NCBI RefSeq assembly: GCF_001718695.1
Contig: NZ_CP013422.1
Location: forward strand, 1,736,001 to 1,800,000
Length of the DNA stretch: 64,000 nucleotides
DNA from: Burkholderia ubonensis
GTDB lineage: Bacteria; Pseudomonadota; Gammaproteobacteria; Burkholderiales; Burkholderiaceae
Reading direction: 5' to 3'
A model generated the notes under the pieces. The model had not been told where the DNA came from, ran no database searches, and saw nothing but the letters and a program-made list of their open reading frames with translations. Made by a program: the position numbers and the translations under genes. This document shows positions 39,487 through 49,136 of this stretch, one piece after another (position 1 is the stretch's first letter; each line of letters starts with the position of its first letter).

Positions 39487-40794
39487 ATGGACAGCAATTC
39501 ACAGAACGATCCCCTACCCACGCGCGACCCCGTCGTCGGTCCGTCCAAACCGCGCCTGTTCGGCTTTCTCGGCGCCGGCTTGATCACCGGCGCATCGGAC
39601 GACGACCCGAGCGGCATCGCAACCTACAGTCAGGCCGGCGCGGCGTTCGGCTACGGGCTTTCGTGGACGTTGCTGTTCAGCTATCCGCTGATGGTCGCGA
39701 TCCAGATGATCAGCGCCCGGATCGGGCGCACCACCGGCCACGGCATCGCCGGCGTGCTGCGCCGGCACTATCCCGACTGGCTGCTCCAATGGGTCGTCGT
39801 GCTCCTGCTCATCGCCAACATCATCAATCTCGGCGCCGATCTTGGCGCGATGGCCGATGCGATGGCGCTCCTGCTGCCCGGCCCGAAGTGGCTGTACGTG
39901 CTGCTTTTCTCGGCCATCTGCATCGCGATGCAGCTGCTGCTGCAGTACACGCGCTACGTCGCCGTGCTGAAATGGTTCACGTTGTCGCTGTTCGCGTACT
40001 TCGCGGTGCTCGCGATCGCGCATATCGAATGGGCGCGTCTGGCGAGCCATTTGTTCGTTCCGCATCTGAGCTGGACGTCGTCCTACCTGACGCTCGTCGT
40101 GGCGATCTTCGGCACCACCATCAGCCCCTATCTGTTCTTCTGGCAGTCGGAAGAGGAAGTGGAGGACATGCACGCGCATCCGACCCGCCGTGACCTTTTC
40201 AGCGCGCCGGCACAGGCGCCGACGGCGCTGCACCGCATCGAGATGGACACGGTGACCGGGATGGGCCTGTCCAATCTGGTCGCCCTCGCCATCCTCGCCA
40301 CCACCGCCGCCACACTCAACGCGGGCGGCATCACGGACATCCAGACTTCGGCGCAGGCGGCGCTCGCACTGCGGCCGATCGCGGGACACTTCGCTGCGCT
40401 GCTGTTCACCGTCGGCATCGTCGGGACCGGCTTGCTCGCGGTGCCGGTGCTGGCAGGCTCGGCCGCCTACGCCGTAGGCGAGGCACGCGACTGGCCCGTC
40501 GGGTTTTCGCGGAAGGTCCAGGAAGCCAAGGCCTTTTATGCCACCATCGCGATCGCCACGCTGATCGGGATGGTCATCAATTTCACCTCCATCAACGCAA
40601 TCAAGGCGCTTTACTGGAGCGCCGTGCTCAACGGCGTGATCGCCGTGCCCGTGATGGTCGTGATGATGTTGATCGCGTCGCGCACCGACATCATGGGCGC
40701 CTTCAGCGTCAAGGGCTGGCTGCGCGTGCTGGGTTGGCTCGCCACGATCGTGATGTTCGTGATCGCGGTCGGGATGGTGGTGACTTCGTTCTGA
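39487..40794 (+). CDS. NRAMP-family divalent metal transporter with atypical metal-site motifs
   Basis: A 435-residue inner-membrane protein with about 11 helices. The TM1 region reads FLGAGLITGASDDDPSGIATY, aligning with the NRAMP DPGN motif but as D-P-S-G. In TM6 the usual M-P-H metal triad is replaced (GTTISPYLFFWQ, giving S-P-Y). These two motifs bind Mn or Fe in canonical transporters, so cation preference is probably different here, possibly a larger or harder ion such as Mg. The gene stands alone and converges with fdhA across a strong hairpin. Family certain, substrate not. Confidence 0.88.
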   Translation: MDSNSQNDPLPTRDPVVGPSKPRLFGFLGAGLITGASDDDPSGIATYSQAGAAFGYGLSWTLLFSYPLMVAIQMISARIGRTTGHGIAGVLRRHYPDWLLQWVVVLLLIANIINLGADLGAMADAMALLLPGPKWLYVLLFSAICIAMQLLLQYTRYVAVLKWFTLSLFAYFAVLAIAHIEWARLASHLFVPHLSWTSSYLTLVVAIFGTTISPYLFFWQSEEEVEDMHAHPTRRDLFSAPAQAPTALHRIEMDTVTGMGLSNLVALAILATTAATLNAGGITDIQTSAQAALALRPIAGHFAALLFTVGIVGTGLLAVPVLAGSAAYAVGEARDWPVGFSRKVQEAKAFYATIAIATLIGMVINFTSINAIKALYWSAVLNGVIAVPVMVVMMLIASRTDIMGAFSVKGWLRVLGWLATIVMFVIAVGMVVTSF

Positions 40795-40833
40795 CCGGTA
40801 GCGCGGCAGGCGTCGGGAGAGTCGTCGAGGAAT

Positions 40834-40867
40834 GAAAAACGGGCGGCGCCGTCTCCGGCGCCGCCCG
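40834..40867 (-). terminator. intrinsic terminator of fdhA
   Basis: A perfect 12-bp GC-rich stem (40840-40851 with 40856-40867, loop TCTC) is followed on the minus strand by GTTTTTC. It lies 22 nt beyond the fdhA stop; the NRAMP gene on the other strand may also use the hairpin. Confidence 0.85.
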
Positions 40868-40889
40868 CTTCATGTCAGCCGTTCGCGCG

Positions 40890-42086
40890 TCAGGCCGCCA
40901 GCAACCCGTGCGGGTCGATGACGAATTTGCGCGGCGCGCCGCCGTCGAACTTCTTGTAGCCTTCCGGCGCCTGGTCGAGCGAGATCACCGTGACGTTGAC
41001 GATCTGCGCGATCGGCAGCCGGTCGAACAGGATCGCCTGCATCAGGTTGCGGTTGTACTTCAGCACCGGCGTCTGCCCCGTGAAGAACGAATGCGACTTC
41101 GCCCAGCCGAGCCCGAAGCGGATGCTCAGGCTGCCGTGCTGCGCGGCCTTGTCCTTCGCGCCCGGATCGTCGGTCACGTACAGGCCCGGAATGCCGATCG
41201 CGCCCGCCGGCCGCGTGATTTCCATCAGCGAGTTCAGCACCGTCGCGGGCGCTTCCTCCGAGTGGCCGGACGAGCCGTGGCCGTGCGCCTCGAAGCCGAC
41301 GCAGTCCACCGCGCAATCGATCTCCGGCTTGCCGAGGATCTGCGCGATCTGCTCGCCGAGCGACGCGTCCAGCGACAGGTCGACCGTCTCGAAGCCCATC
41401 GCCCGCGCGTGCGCGAGACGCTCCGCGTTCATGTCGCCGACGATCGTGACCGCCGCGCCGAGCAGGCGCGCCGACGCGGCCGCCGCCATCCCGACCGGGC
41501 CCGCACCCGCGATGTAGACCGTCGAGCCGGGCTTCACGCCGGCGCTTACCGCGCCGTGATAGCCGGTCGGCAGAATGTCCGACAGGCACGTGAGGTCGCG
41601 GATCTTCGCCATTGCCTGGTCGCGGTCGGGGAACTTCAGCAGGTTGAAGTCCGCGTACGGCACAAGCACGTACTCGGCCTGCCCGCCGATCCAGCCGCCC
41701 ATGTCGACGTAGCCGTATGCGCCGCCCGCGCGCGACGGGTTCACGTTCAGGCACACGCCGGTATGCGTTTCCTTGCACATCGCGCAGCGGCCGCACGCGA
41801 CGTTGAACGGCACCGACACGAGATCGCCGATCTTCAGCGTCTCGACGTCGCGGCCGACCTCGACCACCTCGCCGGTGATCTCGTGGCCGAGCACGAGCCC
41901 GACCGGCGCCGTCGTGCGGCCGCGCACCATGTGCTGATCCGAGCCGCAGATGTTCGTGCTGACCACCTTCAGGATCACGCCGTGGCCGATCGCGCGGCCG
42001 CTCGGATCGACCATCTTCGGATAGTCGATCTTCTGCACCTCGACCTGGCCCGGCCCAAGATATACGACTCCTCGATTGCTGCTCAT
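40890..42086 (-). CDS. fdhA: glutathione-independent formaldehyde dehydrogenase
   Basis: A 398-residue zinc-dependent medium-chain dehydrogenase. It has NICGSDQHMVRGR (catalytic zinc), GHEITGEVVEVG, the four-Cys structural zinc loop CGRCAMCKETHTGVC, and a Rossmann GAGPVGMAAAASARLLG. It matches the Pseudomonas FdhA type, which uses bound NAD and oxidises formaldehyde to formate. The start is the second of two overlapping ATGs (42084-42086), since the first runs into a stop at once. It is divergent from betIBA, and would detoxify formaldehyde released by GbcAB and DgcAB. Intact. Confidence 0.93.
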   Translation of the reverse strand: MSSNRGVVYLGPGQVEVQKIDYPKMVDPSGRAIGHGVILKVVSTNICGSDQHMVRGRTTAPVGLVLGHEITGEVVEVGRDVETLKIGDLVSVPFNVACGRCAMCKETHTGVCLNVNPSRAGGAYGYVDMGGWIGGQAEYVLVPYADFNLLKFPDRDQAMAKIRDLTCLSDILPTGYHGAVSAGVKPGSTVYIAGAGPVGMAAAASARLLGAAVTIVGDMNAERLAHARAMGFETVDLSLDASLGEQIAQILGKPEIDCAVDCVGFEAHGHGSSGHSEEAPATVLNSLMEITRPAGAIGIPGLYVTDDPGAKDKAAQHGSLSIRFGLGWAKSHSFFTGQTPVLKYNRNLMQAILFDRLPIAQIVNVTVISLDQAPEGYKKFDGGAPRKFVIDPHGLLAA

Positions 42087-42306
42087 CGCATTGTCTCCAT
42101 GTCTCGTTGGATGGCGCCGCCGCGCGCCGGCGGATGCGGCGCGCACGCAACGTGCTGTTCGAGAGTAGTCCCCGACACGGGGGCACCGATGTCTCAAACG
42201 CGACAGGTGTTTGACCGGTGCCGACATCGGCCGCGCGAAGCCCGAGCCGGCGCCGCGCCGCCGCACGGCGTCGCCGCCGCACATCGTCGGACCCGATTTT
42301 TTATTG

Positions 42307-42320
42307 ATTGAACGTTCAAT
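42307..42320. promoter_or_regulatory. BetI operator (betI box)
   Basis: ATTGAACGTTCAAT is a perfect 14-bp palindrome flanked by A/T runs, 60 nt upstream of the betI start in the fdhA-betI divergent region. It matches the known BetI box of enteric and pseudomonad bet operons, where the choline-responsive repressor binds. The surrounding TTTTTTATTGATTG and AATAAAAAA tracts probably contain the overlapping promoter. Confidence 0.8.
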
Positions 42321-42379
42321 AAAAAACCGCTAAGCTCTCGGCTTCCACGAACGGCCCGTCCGGGGCGAAGGAGTGCGCG

Positions 42380-42965
42380 ATGCCGAAAGTGGGAATGCGG
42401 GAAGTCCGCCGCGCGCAGCTGATCGATGCGACGCTGCGCTCGATCGACGAAGCGGGCCTGCCCGGCACGACGCTCGCGTCGGTCGCGCAGCGCGCGAACA
42501 TCTCGACCGGCATCGTCAGCCACTACTTCGGCGACAAGGACGGCCTGCTCGAAGCGACGATGCGGCACGTGCTGCGCGATCTGTGGTCGGCCACCACGCG
42601 CCGCCGCGTGGCCGCGCGCAAGGACCCGCGCGCAAGGCTGCGCGCGATCGTCGCCGCGAACTTCGACGACACGCAGATCAGCGCGCCCGTGATGAAGACG
42701 TGGCTCGCGTTCTGGTCGCAGAGCATGCACGAGCCGACGCTCAAGCGCCTGCAGCACGTCAACACGCGGCGCCTCTACTCGAACCTGTGCGCGGAGTTCG
42801 CGAAAAGCGCTGCCGCGCGCGAAGGCGCGGGAAGCCGCCAGCGGCCTCGCCGCGCTGATCGACGGCCTGTGGCTGCGCGGCGCGCTCGCCGGCGGCCCGT
42901 TCGACACGCGGGCGGCGCTGAAGCTCGCCCACGACTACATCGATCTGCTGCTCGCGTCGGCGTGA
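42380..42965 (+). pseudogene. betI: choline-responsive TetR repressor, frameshifted in its C-terminal third
   Basis: BetI represses betIBA until choline binds. The N-terminal part is clear: [46 protein letters not shown] and the family segment [22 protein letters not shown]. At an A-run (42803-42806, AAAA where AAA is expected) the frame shifts after codon ~141; dropping one A restores [20 protein letters not shown] and the end [15 protein letters not shown], a normal 194-residue BetI ending at 42965. As written the frame runs to 43009 with an Arg/Pro-rich tail, removing the last ligand-binding and dimer helices while keeping the DNA-binding domain. A miscount in the A-run is the alternative explanation. 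Confidence 0.85.
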
Positions 42966-42999
42966 CGCGGCGCACGGTCGCCCCACCAAGGAGATACTC

Positions 43000-44486
43000 A
43001 TGTCCGTAATCGGTTTACCGCGCCGCGCGGTTTGCAGCGCCTCTACATCGGCGGCGGCTACGTCGACGCCACCAGCGGCAAGACTTTCGACACCTTCGAT
43101 CCGGCCACCGGCGAACTGCTCGCGCAGGTCCAGCAGGCGAGCGCCGCCGACGTCGACCGCGCGGTTGCGTCCGCGCGCGAAGGCCAGCGCGAATGGGCGG
43201 CGATGACCGCGATGCAGCGCTCGCGCATCCTGCGCCGCGCGGTCGAGCTGCTGCGCGAGCGCAACGACGAGCTCGCCGCGCTCGAGACGCGCGACACCGG
43301 CAAGCCGATCGCCGAGACGCTCGCGGTCGACATCGTCACCGGCGCGGACGTGATCGAGTACTACGCGGGCCTCGCGACCGCGATCGAAGGGCTGCAGGTG
43401 CCGCTGCGCGCCGAGTCGTTCGTCTATACGCGCCGCGAGCCGCTCGGCGTGTGCGCGGGCATCGGCGCGTGGAACTACCCGATCCAGATCGCGTGCTGGA
43501 AGACGGCCCCCGCGCTCGCGGCCGGCAACGCGATGGTGTTCAAGCCGAGCGAAGTGACGCCGCTGACGGCGCTGAAGCTCGCGGAGATCTATACGGAAGC
43601 CGGCGTGCCGGCCGGCGTGTTCAACGTCGTGCAGGGCGACGGCTCGGTCGGCGCGCTGCTCACCGGCCATCCGGACATCGCGAAGGTGTCGTTCACCGGC
43701 GGCGTCGAGACCGGCAAGAAGGTGATGTCGCTTGCAGGGGCCTCGTCGCTGAAGGAAGTGACGATGGAGCTCGGCGGCAAGTCGCCGCTGATCGTGTTCG
43801 ACGACGCCGACCTCGACCGCGCCGCCGACATCGCGGTGACCGCCAACTTCTTCAGCTCGGGCCAGGTCTGCACGAACGGCACGCGCGTGTTCGTGCACCG
43901 CTCGGTCAAGGATGCATTCACCGAGCGCGTGCTCGAACGCGTGAAGCGCATCCGCGTCGGCAAGCCGACCGATGCCGACACCAACTTCGGCCCGCTCGTG
44001 TCCGCCGCGCAGCTCGACAAGGTGCTCGGCTTCATCGAGAGCGGCAAGGCCGAGGGCGCGAAGCTGCTCGCGGGCGGCGCGCGCTTGACCGACGGCCACT
44101 TCGCGAACGGCCAGTACGTCGCGCCGACCGTGTTCGGCGACTGCCGCGACGACATGAAGATCGTCCGCGAGGAAATCTTCGGGCCGGTGATGAGCATCCT
44201 CGAATTCGCATCGGAGGACGAAGTGATCGCACGCGCGAACGACACGCACTTCGGGCTCGCGGCCGGCGTCGTCACCGAGAACCTGTCGCGCGCGCACCGC
44301 ACGATCCACCGCCTCGAAGCGGGCATCTGCTGGATCAACACGTGGGGCGAATCGCCGGCCGAGATGCCGGTTGGCGGTTACAAGCAATCCGGCGTCGGAC
44401 GGGAGAACGGCATCACGACGCTCGAGCACTACACTCGGATCAAGTCGGTGCAGGTCGAGCTCGGCCGCTACAACCCGGTGTTTTGA
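43000..44486 (+). pseudogene. betB: betaine-aldehyde dehydrogenase, start region disrupted by 17 extra nucleotides
   Basis: BetB oxidises betaine aldehyde to glycine betaine with NAD(P). The body is intact from 43032: [31 protein letters not shown], catalytic Glu in ELGGKSP and Cys in [10 protein letters not shown], and C-terminal [14 protein letters not shown]. The natural start ATG (43000-43002, with AAGGAG eight bases before) reads MSVIGL and is then out of frame. The direct repeat GGTTT occurs at 43012-43016 and 43029-43033; excising 17 nt between copies yields [14 protein letters not shown] and the canonical 489 residues. As written, the ATG-initiated frame is a 68-codon non-BetB peptide; only TTG at 43032, with no good ribosome binding site, could start the body. 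Confidence 0.85.
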
Positions 44487-44508
44487 GTCACGAAAAAGGA
44501 GATCCGTC

Positions 44509-46209
44509 ATGACGACACGCGAATACGACTACATCATCTGCGGCGCGGGCTCCGCGGGCAACGTGCTCGCGACGCGCCTGACGGAAGATCCGGACGTCAC
44601 GGTGCTGCTGCTCGAGGCCGGCGGCCCCGACTACCGCTTCGACTTCCGCACGCAGATGCCGGCGGCGCTCGCCTATCCGCTGCAGGGCCGCCGCTACAAC
44701 TGGGCGTACGAGACCGACCCCGAGCCGCACATGGACAACCGCCGGATGGAATGCGGGCGCGGCAAGGGGCTCGGCGGCTCGTCGCTGATCAACGGGATGT
44801 GCTACATCCGCGGCAACGCGCTCGACTACGACAACTGGGCGACGCACCAGGGCCTCGAGAACTGGACGTATCTCGACTGCCTGCCGTACTTCAAGAAGGC
44901 GGAGACCCGCGACGTCGGCCCGAACGACTATCACGGCGGCAGCGGCCCCGTGTCGGTCACGACCAGCAAGCCGGGCGTGAACCCGCTGTTCGAGGCGATG
45001 GTCGAGGCCGGCGTGCAGGCCGGCTATCCGCGCACCGACGACCTGAACGGCTACCAGCAGGAAGGCTTCGGCCCGATGGACCGCACCGTGACGCCGCGCG
45101 GCCGCCGCGCGAGCACCGCGCGCGGCTATCTCGACCAGGCCCGCGCGCGGCCGAACCTCGAGATCGTCACGCACGCGCTCGCCGACCGGATTGTGTTCGA
45201 CGGCAAGCGCGCGTCGGGCGTCGCGTACCTGCGCGGCAGCGAGCGCGCGACCGCGCATGCGCGCCGCGAAGTGCTCGTGTGCAGCGGCGCGATCGCGTCG
45301 CCGCAGCTGCTGCAGCGCTCGGGCGTCGGCCCCGGCGCATGGCTGAAGGAGCTGGACATCCCGGTCGTGCTCGACCTGCCCGGCGTCGGCCAGAACCTGC
45401 AGGACCACCTGGAGATGTACATCCAGTACGCGTGCAAGGAGCCCGTGTCGCTGTACCCGGCGCTCAAGTGGTGGAACCAGCCGAAGATCGGCCTCGAATG
45501 GATGCTGACCGGCACCGGCCTCGGCGCGAGCAACCACTTCGAGGCGGGCGGCTTCATCCGCACGCGCGACGACGATCCGTGGCCGAACATCCAGTATCAC
45601 TTCCTGCCGGTCGCGATCAACTACAACGGCTCGAACGCGATCGAGATGCACGGCTTCCAGGCGCACGTCGGCTCGATGCGCTCGCCGAGCCGCGGCCGCG
45701 TGAAGCTGCGCTCGCGCGATCCGAACCAGCATCCGAGCATCCTGTTCAACTACATGGCCGAAGCGCTCGACTGGCGCGAGTTCCGCGACGCGATCCGCGC
45801 GACGCGCGAGATCATGCGCCAGCCCGCGCTCGACCGCTTCCGCGGCCAGGAGCTGAACCCGGGTGCGGACCTGAAGACCGACAAGGACCTCGACACGTTC
45901 GTGCGTGCACGCGCCGAAACGGCGTTCCATCCGTCGTGCTCGTGCAAGATGGGCTACGACGACATGGCGGTGGTCGACAACGAAGGCCGCGTGCACGGGC
46001 TCGAGGGGCTGCGCGTGGTCGATGCGTCGATCATGCCGATCATCACGACCGGCAACCTGAACGCGCCGACGATCATGATCGCGGAGAAGATCGCCGACCG
46101 GATTCGCGGACGGCAGGCGCTCGCGCGCGTGGATGTGCCGTATTTCGTCGCGAACGGTGCGCCGGCGCGCAATGTCGCGAAAGCGGTGCGGCAACCGGAG
46201 ACGGCGTAG
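44509..46209 (+). CDS. betA: choline dehydrogenase
   Basis: A 566-residue GMC-family flavoprotein oxidising choline to betaine aldehyde. Motifs: [17 protein letters not shown] for FAD near the N-terminus, [20 protein letters not shown], the GMC signature [16 protein letters not shown], and the catalytic His in [10 protein letters not shown] near the C-terminus. The ATG (44509-44511) has AAAGGAG upstream and follows betB by 22 nt. It is membrane-associated in other bacteria. The frame is intact; it ends in an intrinsic terminator (46238-46270). Confidence 0.95.
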   Translation: MTTREYDYIICGAGSAGNVLATRLTEDPDVTVLLLEAGGPDYRFDFRTQMPAALAYPLQGRRYNWAYETDPEPHMDNRRMECGRGKGLGGSSLINGMCYIRGNALDYDNWATHQGLENWTYLDCLPYFKKAETRDVGPNDYHGGSGPVSVTTSKPGVNPLFEAMVEAGVQAGYPRTDDLNGYQQEGFGPMDRTVTPRGRRASTARGYLDQARARPNLEIVTHALADRIVFDGKRASGVAYLRGSERATAHARREVLVCSGAIASPQLLQRSGVGPGAWLKELDIPVVLDLPGVGQNLQDHLEMYIQYACKEPVSLYPALKWWNQPKIGLEWMLTGTGLGASNHFEAGGFIRTRDDDPWPNIQYHFLPVAINYNGSNAIEMHGFQAHVGSMRSPSRGRVKLRSRDPNQHPSILFNYMAEALDWREFRDAIRATREIMRQPALDRFRGQELNPGADLKTDKDLDTFVRARAETAFHPSCSCKMGYDDMAVVDNEGRVHGLEGLRVVDASIMPIITTGNLNAPTIMIAEKIADRIRGRQALARVDVPYFVANGAPARNVAKAVRQPETA

Positions 46210-46237
46210 GCGCGTCCGCGCGCGACGACAGCGTGCA

Positions 46238-46270
46238 CGGCTCGCGGCGTTCTCGCCGCGAGCCGTTTTT
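46238..46270 (+). terminator. intrinsic terminator of the betIBA operon
   Basis: A perfect 12-bp stem (46238-46249 with 46254-46265, loop TTCT) is followed by TTTTTC, 28 nt after the betA stop. The convergent gene stops at its edge (46270). Confidence 0.9.
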
Positions 46271-47391
46271 CATTGGGCGTCGCTGCCGCCCGCATTGAAG
46301 CGCGTGATCGCGGTCGCTCGCGACCGTATGCGTTTCGCGCGCACGATCGGGTTCGCACGCGACGTCAGGCTCATCGCGCCGCGCAAGCGGTCGAACGCGA
46401 CCTCTTCTTTCGGCCCGAAGCGGCCGATCGCCGGCCATGCGAGCGTCTGATCGAGCCAGCTCTGCCATGCGTCGCCGTAGAAGCGGCGCGCATATGCGCG
46501 CACCGTGTCGGGCGCCGCGATCACGACGCCGGCCAGCAGGTAATACGCCCAGAAGCTGCCCGCGCCGACGAGCCGTTCGAGCCGGCACACCGACACCGCC
46601 GCGAGCAGGCCGGACACCGAGGCGAGATCGCCGCGTCGTTCGCGGATCGCGCGCGCGACGAGATTGTGCCGGCCGCCGTATGCGGCCAGCGACATCCGCG
46701 TGCCTGCGGCGAGTGCCGCGCAGTACGTCGCGAGCGCGGCCATCTCGTCGATGCGCGCCGCCGCGTCGCGCGGCCCGCACACGCGCAGCACGAGCGCGTC
46801 GATGATCGCGTCGTGGCCGGCCGACGCGTCCATGCCGCCCGCGGCGACCGCCACGCGGCGTTCTCTCGGGTTCTTCGCAGGCGGTGCTTCGCCGTCTGCT
46901 TCGGCTTCATGCGGTGCGCGTTCGCCGCTGCCGTCATCGAGGGCGACGCCGCTGGCAATCCGCTCGAGTGCGGCCCAGCCATCGTCGGGATCGTCGAAGG
47001 TCCACGCAGCGACGAATCCGTGAGCGGCTTCGAACGCCACGCGCGAACCGGGGCAGCGACGCTCCGCATGCGCCAACTGCTGCGCGTCGGGCACGTGCAC
47101 GCATGCTTCGAGCGCGTCGCCCGCGTCGCATGCGCAACCGCCGCCATCCGTCGCCAGCCACGGCGCGACCTCGTGCAGGACGGCGATCGCCTCATCGGAA
47201 AGCGCTGCGCCGGCGCGCACGCGCGCATCGCGCGAGTCCGTCGACGAAGCAGCGGCCGCAGCGGCCGCGTCGGCCTCGGCACCGGCCGGCACCTGTAGAC
47301 GTTCGATCAGATACTGCAGCCACGCGGCCGTGCGCAGCCGGTCAGGCGTCGCACCGCGGGCATCGCCATACTTCGCTGGGTCGGTGAGCAT
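46270..47391 (-). CDS. uncharacterised 373-residue protein
   Basis: I do not recognise this family. The codon usage is typical of the genome and the frame is open over 373 codons from the ATG at 47389-47391. The N-terminal half is Ala/Asp-rich with low-complexity stretches; the C-terminal half (about 210-373) is helical, with GSFWAYYLLAGVVIAAP (a short hydrophobic segment) and YARRFYGDAWQSWLDQTLAW, and ends in a basic tail. No signal peptide is seen, and no catalytic motif. It converges with betA and is separated by 230 nt from the PraB-like operon on the same strand. Confidence 0.6.
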   Translation of the reverse strand: MLTDPAKYGDARGATPDRLRTAAWLQYLIERLQVPAGAEADAAAAAAASSTDSRDARVRAGAALSDEAIAVLHEVAPWLATDGGGCACDAGDALEACVHVPDAQQLAHAERRCPGSRVAFEAAHGFVAAWTFDDPDDGWAALERIASGVALDDGSGERAPHEAEADGEAPPAKNPRERRVAVAAGGMDASAGHDAIIDALVLRVCGPRDAAARIDEMAALATYCAALAAGTRMSLAAYGGRHNLVARAIRERRGDLASVSGLLAAVSVCRLERLVGAGSFWAYYLLAGVVIAAPDTVRAYARRFYGDAWQSWLDQTLAWPAIGRFGPKEEVAFDRLRGAMSLTSRANPIVRAKRIRSRATAITRFNAGGSDAQ

Positions 47392-47464
47392 GGGTGGTCC
47401 GAAGGAGTTCCGGCGAATCGGAATGGTTGTTATGTAGTGGGCCGGTCGAGCGGTCCCGTCAAGC

Positions 47465-47494
47465 GCAGGCGGTGCGATGAGCCGCACCGCCTGC
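47465..47494 (-). terminator. hairpin after the PraB-like gene
   Basis: A perfect 12-bp stem (47465-47476 with 47483-47494) with a 6-nt loop lies about 130 nt past the stop of the PraB-like gene. No T-tract follows, so it is a possible Rho-assisted terminator for the OmpW/DUF2957 operon. Confidence 0.4.
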
Positions 47495-47621
47495 CTCGCC
47501 GCCGCGTCGATTCGCGCTCATCCGAGCGGCCACGCCCACGTCCCGCGAAACCGCGACGCCCGCCGCGCATCCTCTCACGGCCCTCGTAACCGGCAGGCGT
47601 GCGGTCGCGATCGCGCGATGC

Positions 47622-48125
47622 TTATTGCACGTGGAACTTCGGCGACGTCGTCAACGTGCCGTTCACCTTGCAATCCGGCGTCAGCACCGCATTGTTGAAC
47701 GTCAGCGACGAGTTCGGATCGCTCCACGCCAGCACGACCTTGCTCGGGCCGCAGGTGCCGAGCAGCGTCACCGTGACCTTCGCGTTGTTCACCGACAGCT
47801 GCGTCGCGCTGTCCGCCTGCCCCGTCCACGGCGACGTGCTCGACGCGCTGCCCGAGATGAGCCCGCACGTGCCGCCGCCCGTGAACTGCGTCGACGTGAT
47901 CGTCACGATGCCGGACGACGTGATCGTGCCGTTGAACGTCGCCGTGCAGTTCGCGCTGATCCCGCCCTTGCTGAGGCCCGTGATGCCCGATGCGGAGAAC
48001 GGTTCGCCATTGGGGTTCATCGCCTGGCCGTCCGCGCGCGTGACGGTGACGGCGAATGCGGGCGCGGCCGCAGCCGCGGTGAATGCCACTGCAGCAACAA
48101 GCGATGCGATTTGACGAATGCTCAT
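47622..48125 (-). CDS. secreted protein of the PraA/PraB (alkane oxidation activator) type
   Basis: A 167-residue exported protein with signal peptide MSIRQIASLVAAVAFTAAAA ... AFA and a mature part rich in Ser, Thr and Gly arranged in short beta strands (TATFNGTITSSGIVTITS, CGLISGSASSTSPWTG), with four Cys that could form two disulfides. It resembles the Pseudomonas PraA/PraB proteins, extracellular factors linked to alkane use and surface adhesion. It is the last gene of a probable four-gene operon with ompW and two DUF2957 lipoproteins. Resemblance is by pattern; function is inference. Confidence 0.6.
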   Translation of the reverse strand: MSIRQIASLVAAVAFTAAAAAPAFAVTVTRADGQAMNPNGEPFSASGITGLSKGGISANCTATFNGTITSSGIVTITSTQFTGGGTCGLISGSASSTSPWTGQADSATQLSVNNAKVTVTLLGTCGPSKVVLAWSDPNSSLTFNNAVLTPDCKVNGTLTTSPKFHVQ

Positions 48126-48246
48126 TTGAACTGCCCCCTCTCTTCACAAATGGCGGCATGCCGCCGGAAACGCGACGGCCCGGACGAAGCGAACGGCCGG
48201 CCCGTCGCAGGAAGCCGCACGGCGCGCGCCGGGCGCGCCGTGCGGC

Positions 48247-49071
48247 TCAGAACTTGTAGGAGATGCCGACGAACGTGATCAGCGGGTCCGCCTTCACCTT
48301 CGAGCGCGAGGTCGCGAGCGTCGAGCCGTCGGCCGCCTTGATGGTCGTCGTCGCGTACGTCTTGAGCGGCATGTACGACAGCGTCGCGGTCAGCGCCCAG
48401 CGGTTGGTGATCGCGTAGCTCGCGCCGATGTTGTAGATCGGCGTGAACGACGACGACGACTTCGCCTCGACCGACGTCGGCCCCGGCTTGCCCGCGCCCG
48501 CGGCGAGCACGCTGCCGAGGTTCTCGTTGATGTCGCGCGCGAAATTGCCGTTCAGCTGGATGTTCGTGAACCAGCTGTACGACACGCCGATCCCGACGAA
48601 CGGCCTGAAGCGCGCGTTCGGCGCGTTGAAGTAGTACTGCAGGATCACGGCCGGGCTCCATTGCCGCGCGTTCTTCACGGCCGGCTGGTTCGCGGCCTTG
48701 CCGAGATCGACGTTGCCGAGCGAGCCGCTCGGGCCGAACGGCCGGATCTCGCCGTGCCCCGTCAGCTTGAACTCCGGCGGCACGCCGAGCACCGACGTGA
48801 CCGCGATGTGGTCGGTGAAGAAATGCGTGAGCGTCAGGCCGACCGTGTCCGCGTTGTTGACGGTGAGGCTCGTGCCCGGCGACGTGAACGAGCTTGGCAG
48901 CCGCAGCGGCCCGTTCATCGGCATGTTGGCGAGATTGGTCGTCAGCCCGTTGGTCGAATCCTGCGGCATCACGTGCAGCCAGCCGAGCGTCGCGACGTTG
49001 TCGCCCGCCTGCTGCGCCGATGCGAGCGTCGACATGCATGCGACGGCACCCGCGGCAATCACCTTCTTCAT
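48247..49071 (-). CDS. OmpW-family outer-membrane protein
   Basis: A 274-residue beta-barrel protein: signal peptide MKKVIAAGAVACMSTLASA, DNVATLGWLHVMPQDS at the mature start, and OmpW signatures LTLTHFFTDHIAVTSVLG, VILQYYFNAPNARFRPFVGIGVSY, IGASYAITNRWALTATLSYMPL, ending in VGISYKF (terminal Phe). OmpW/AlkL barrels have a narrow hydrophobic channel that lets small apolar molecules cross the outer membrane laterally. Longer than E. coli OmpW (~210), with an inserted Gly/Ala/Lys-rich loop near residues 205-225. It sits 65 nt after a DUF2957 gene and 121 nt before the PraB-like gene. Confidence 0.87.
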   Translation of the reverse strand: MKKVIAAGAVACMSTLASAQQAGDNVATLGWLHVMPQDSTNGLTTNLANMPMNGPLRLPSSFTSPGTSLTVNNADTVGLTLTHFFTDHIAVTSVLGVPPEFKLTGHGEIRPFGPSGSLGNVDLGKAANQPAVKNARQWSPAVILQYYFNAPNARFRPFVGIGVSYSWFTNIQLNGNFARDINENLGSVLAAGAGKPGPTSVEAKSSSSFTPIYNIGASYAITNRWALTATLSYMPLKTYATTTIKAADGSTLATSRSKVKADPLITFVGISYKF

Positions 49072-49136
49072 GAAGTCTCCCCTGTTCTGTCCGGGCGCCG
49101 CGCACCTGCGCGGCGCCGCCGTGTCGCTGCGCGCAA

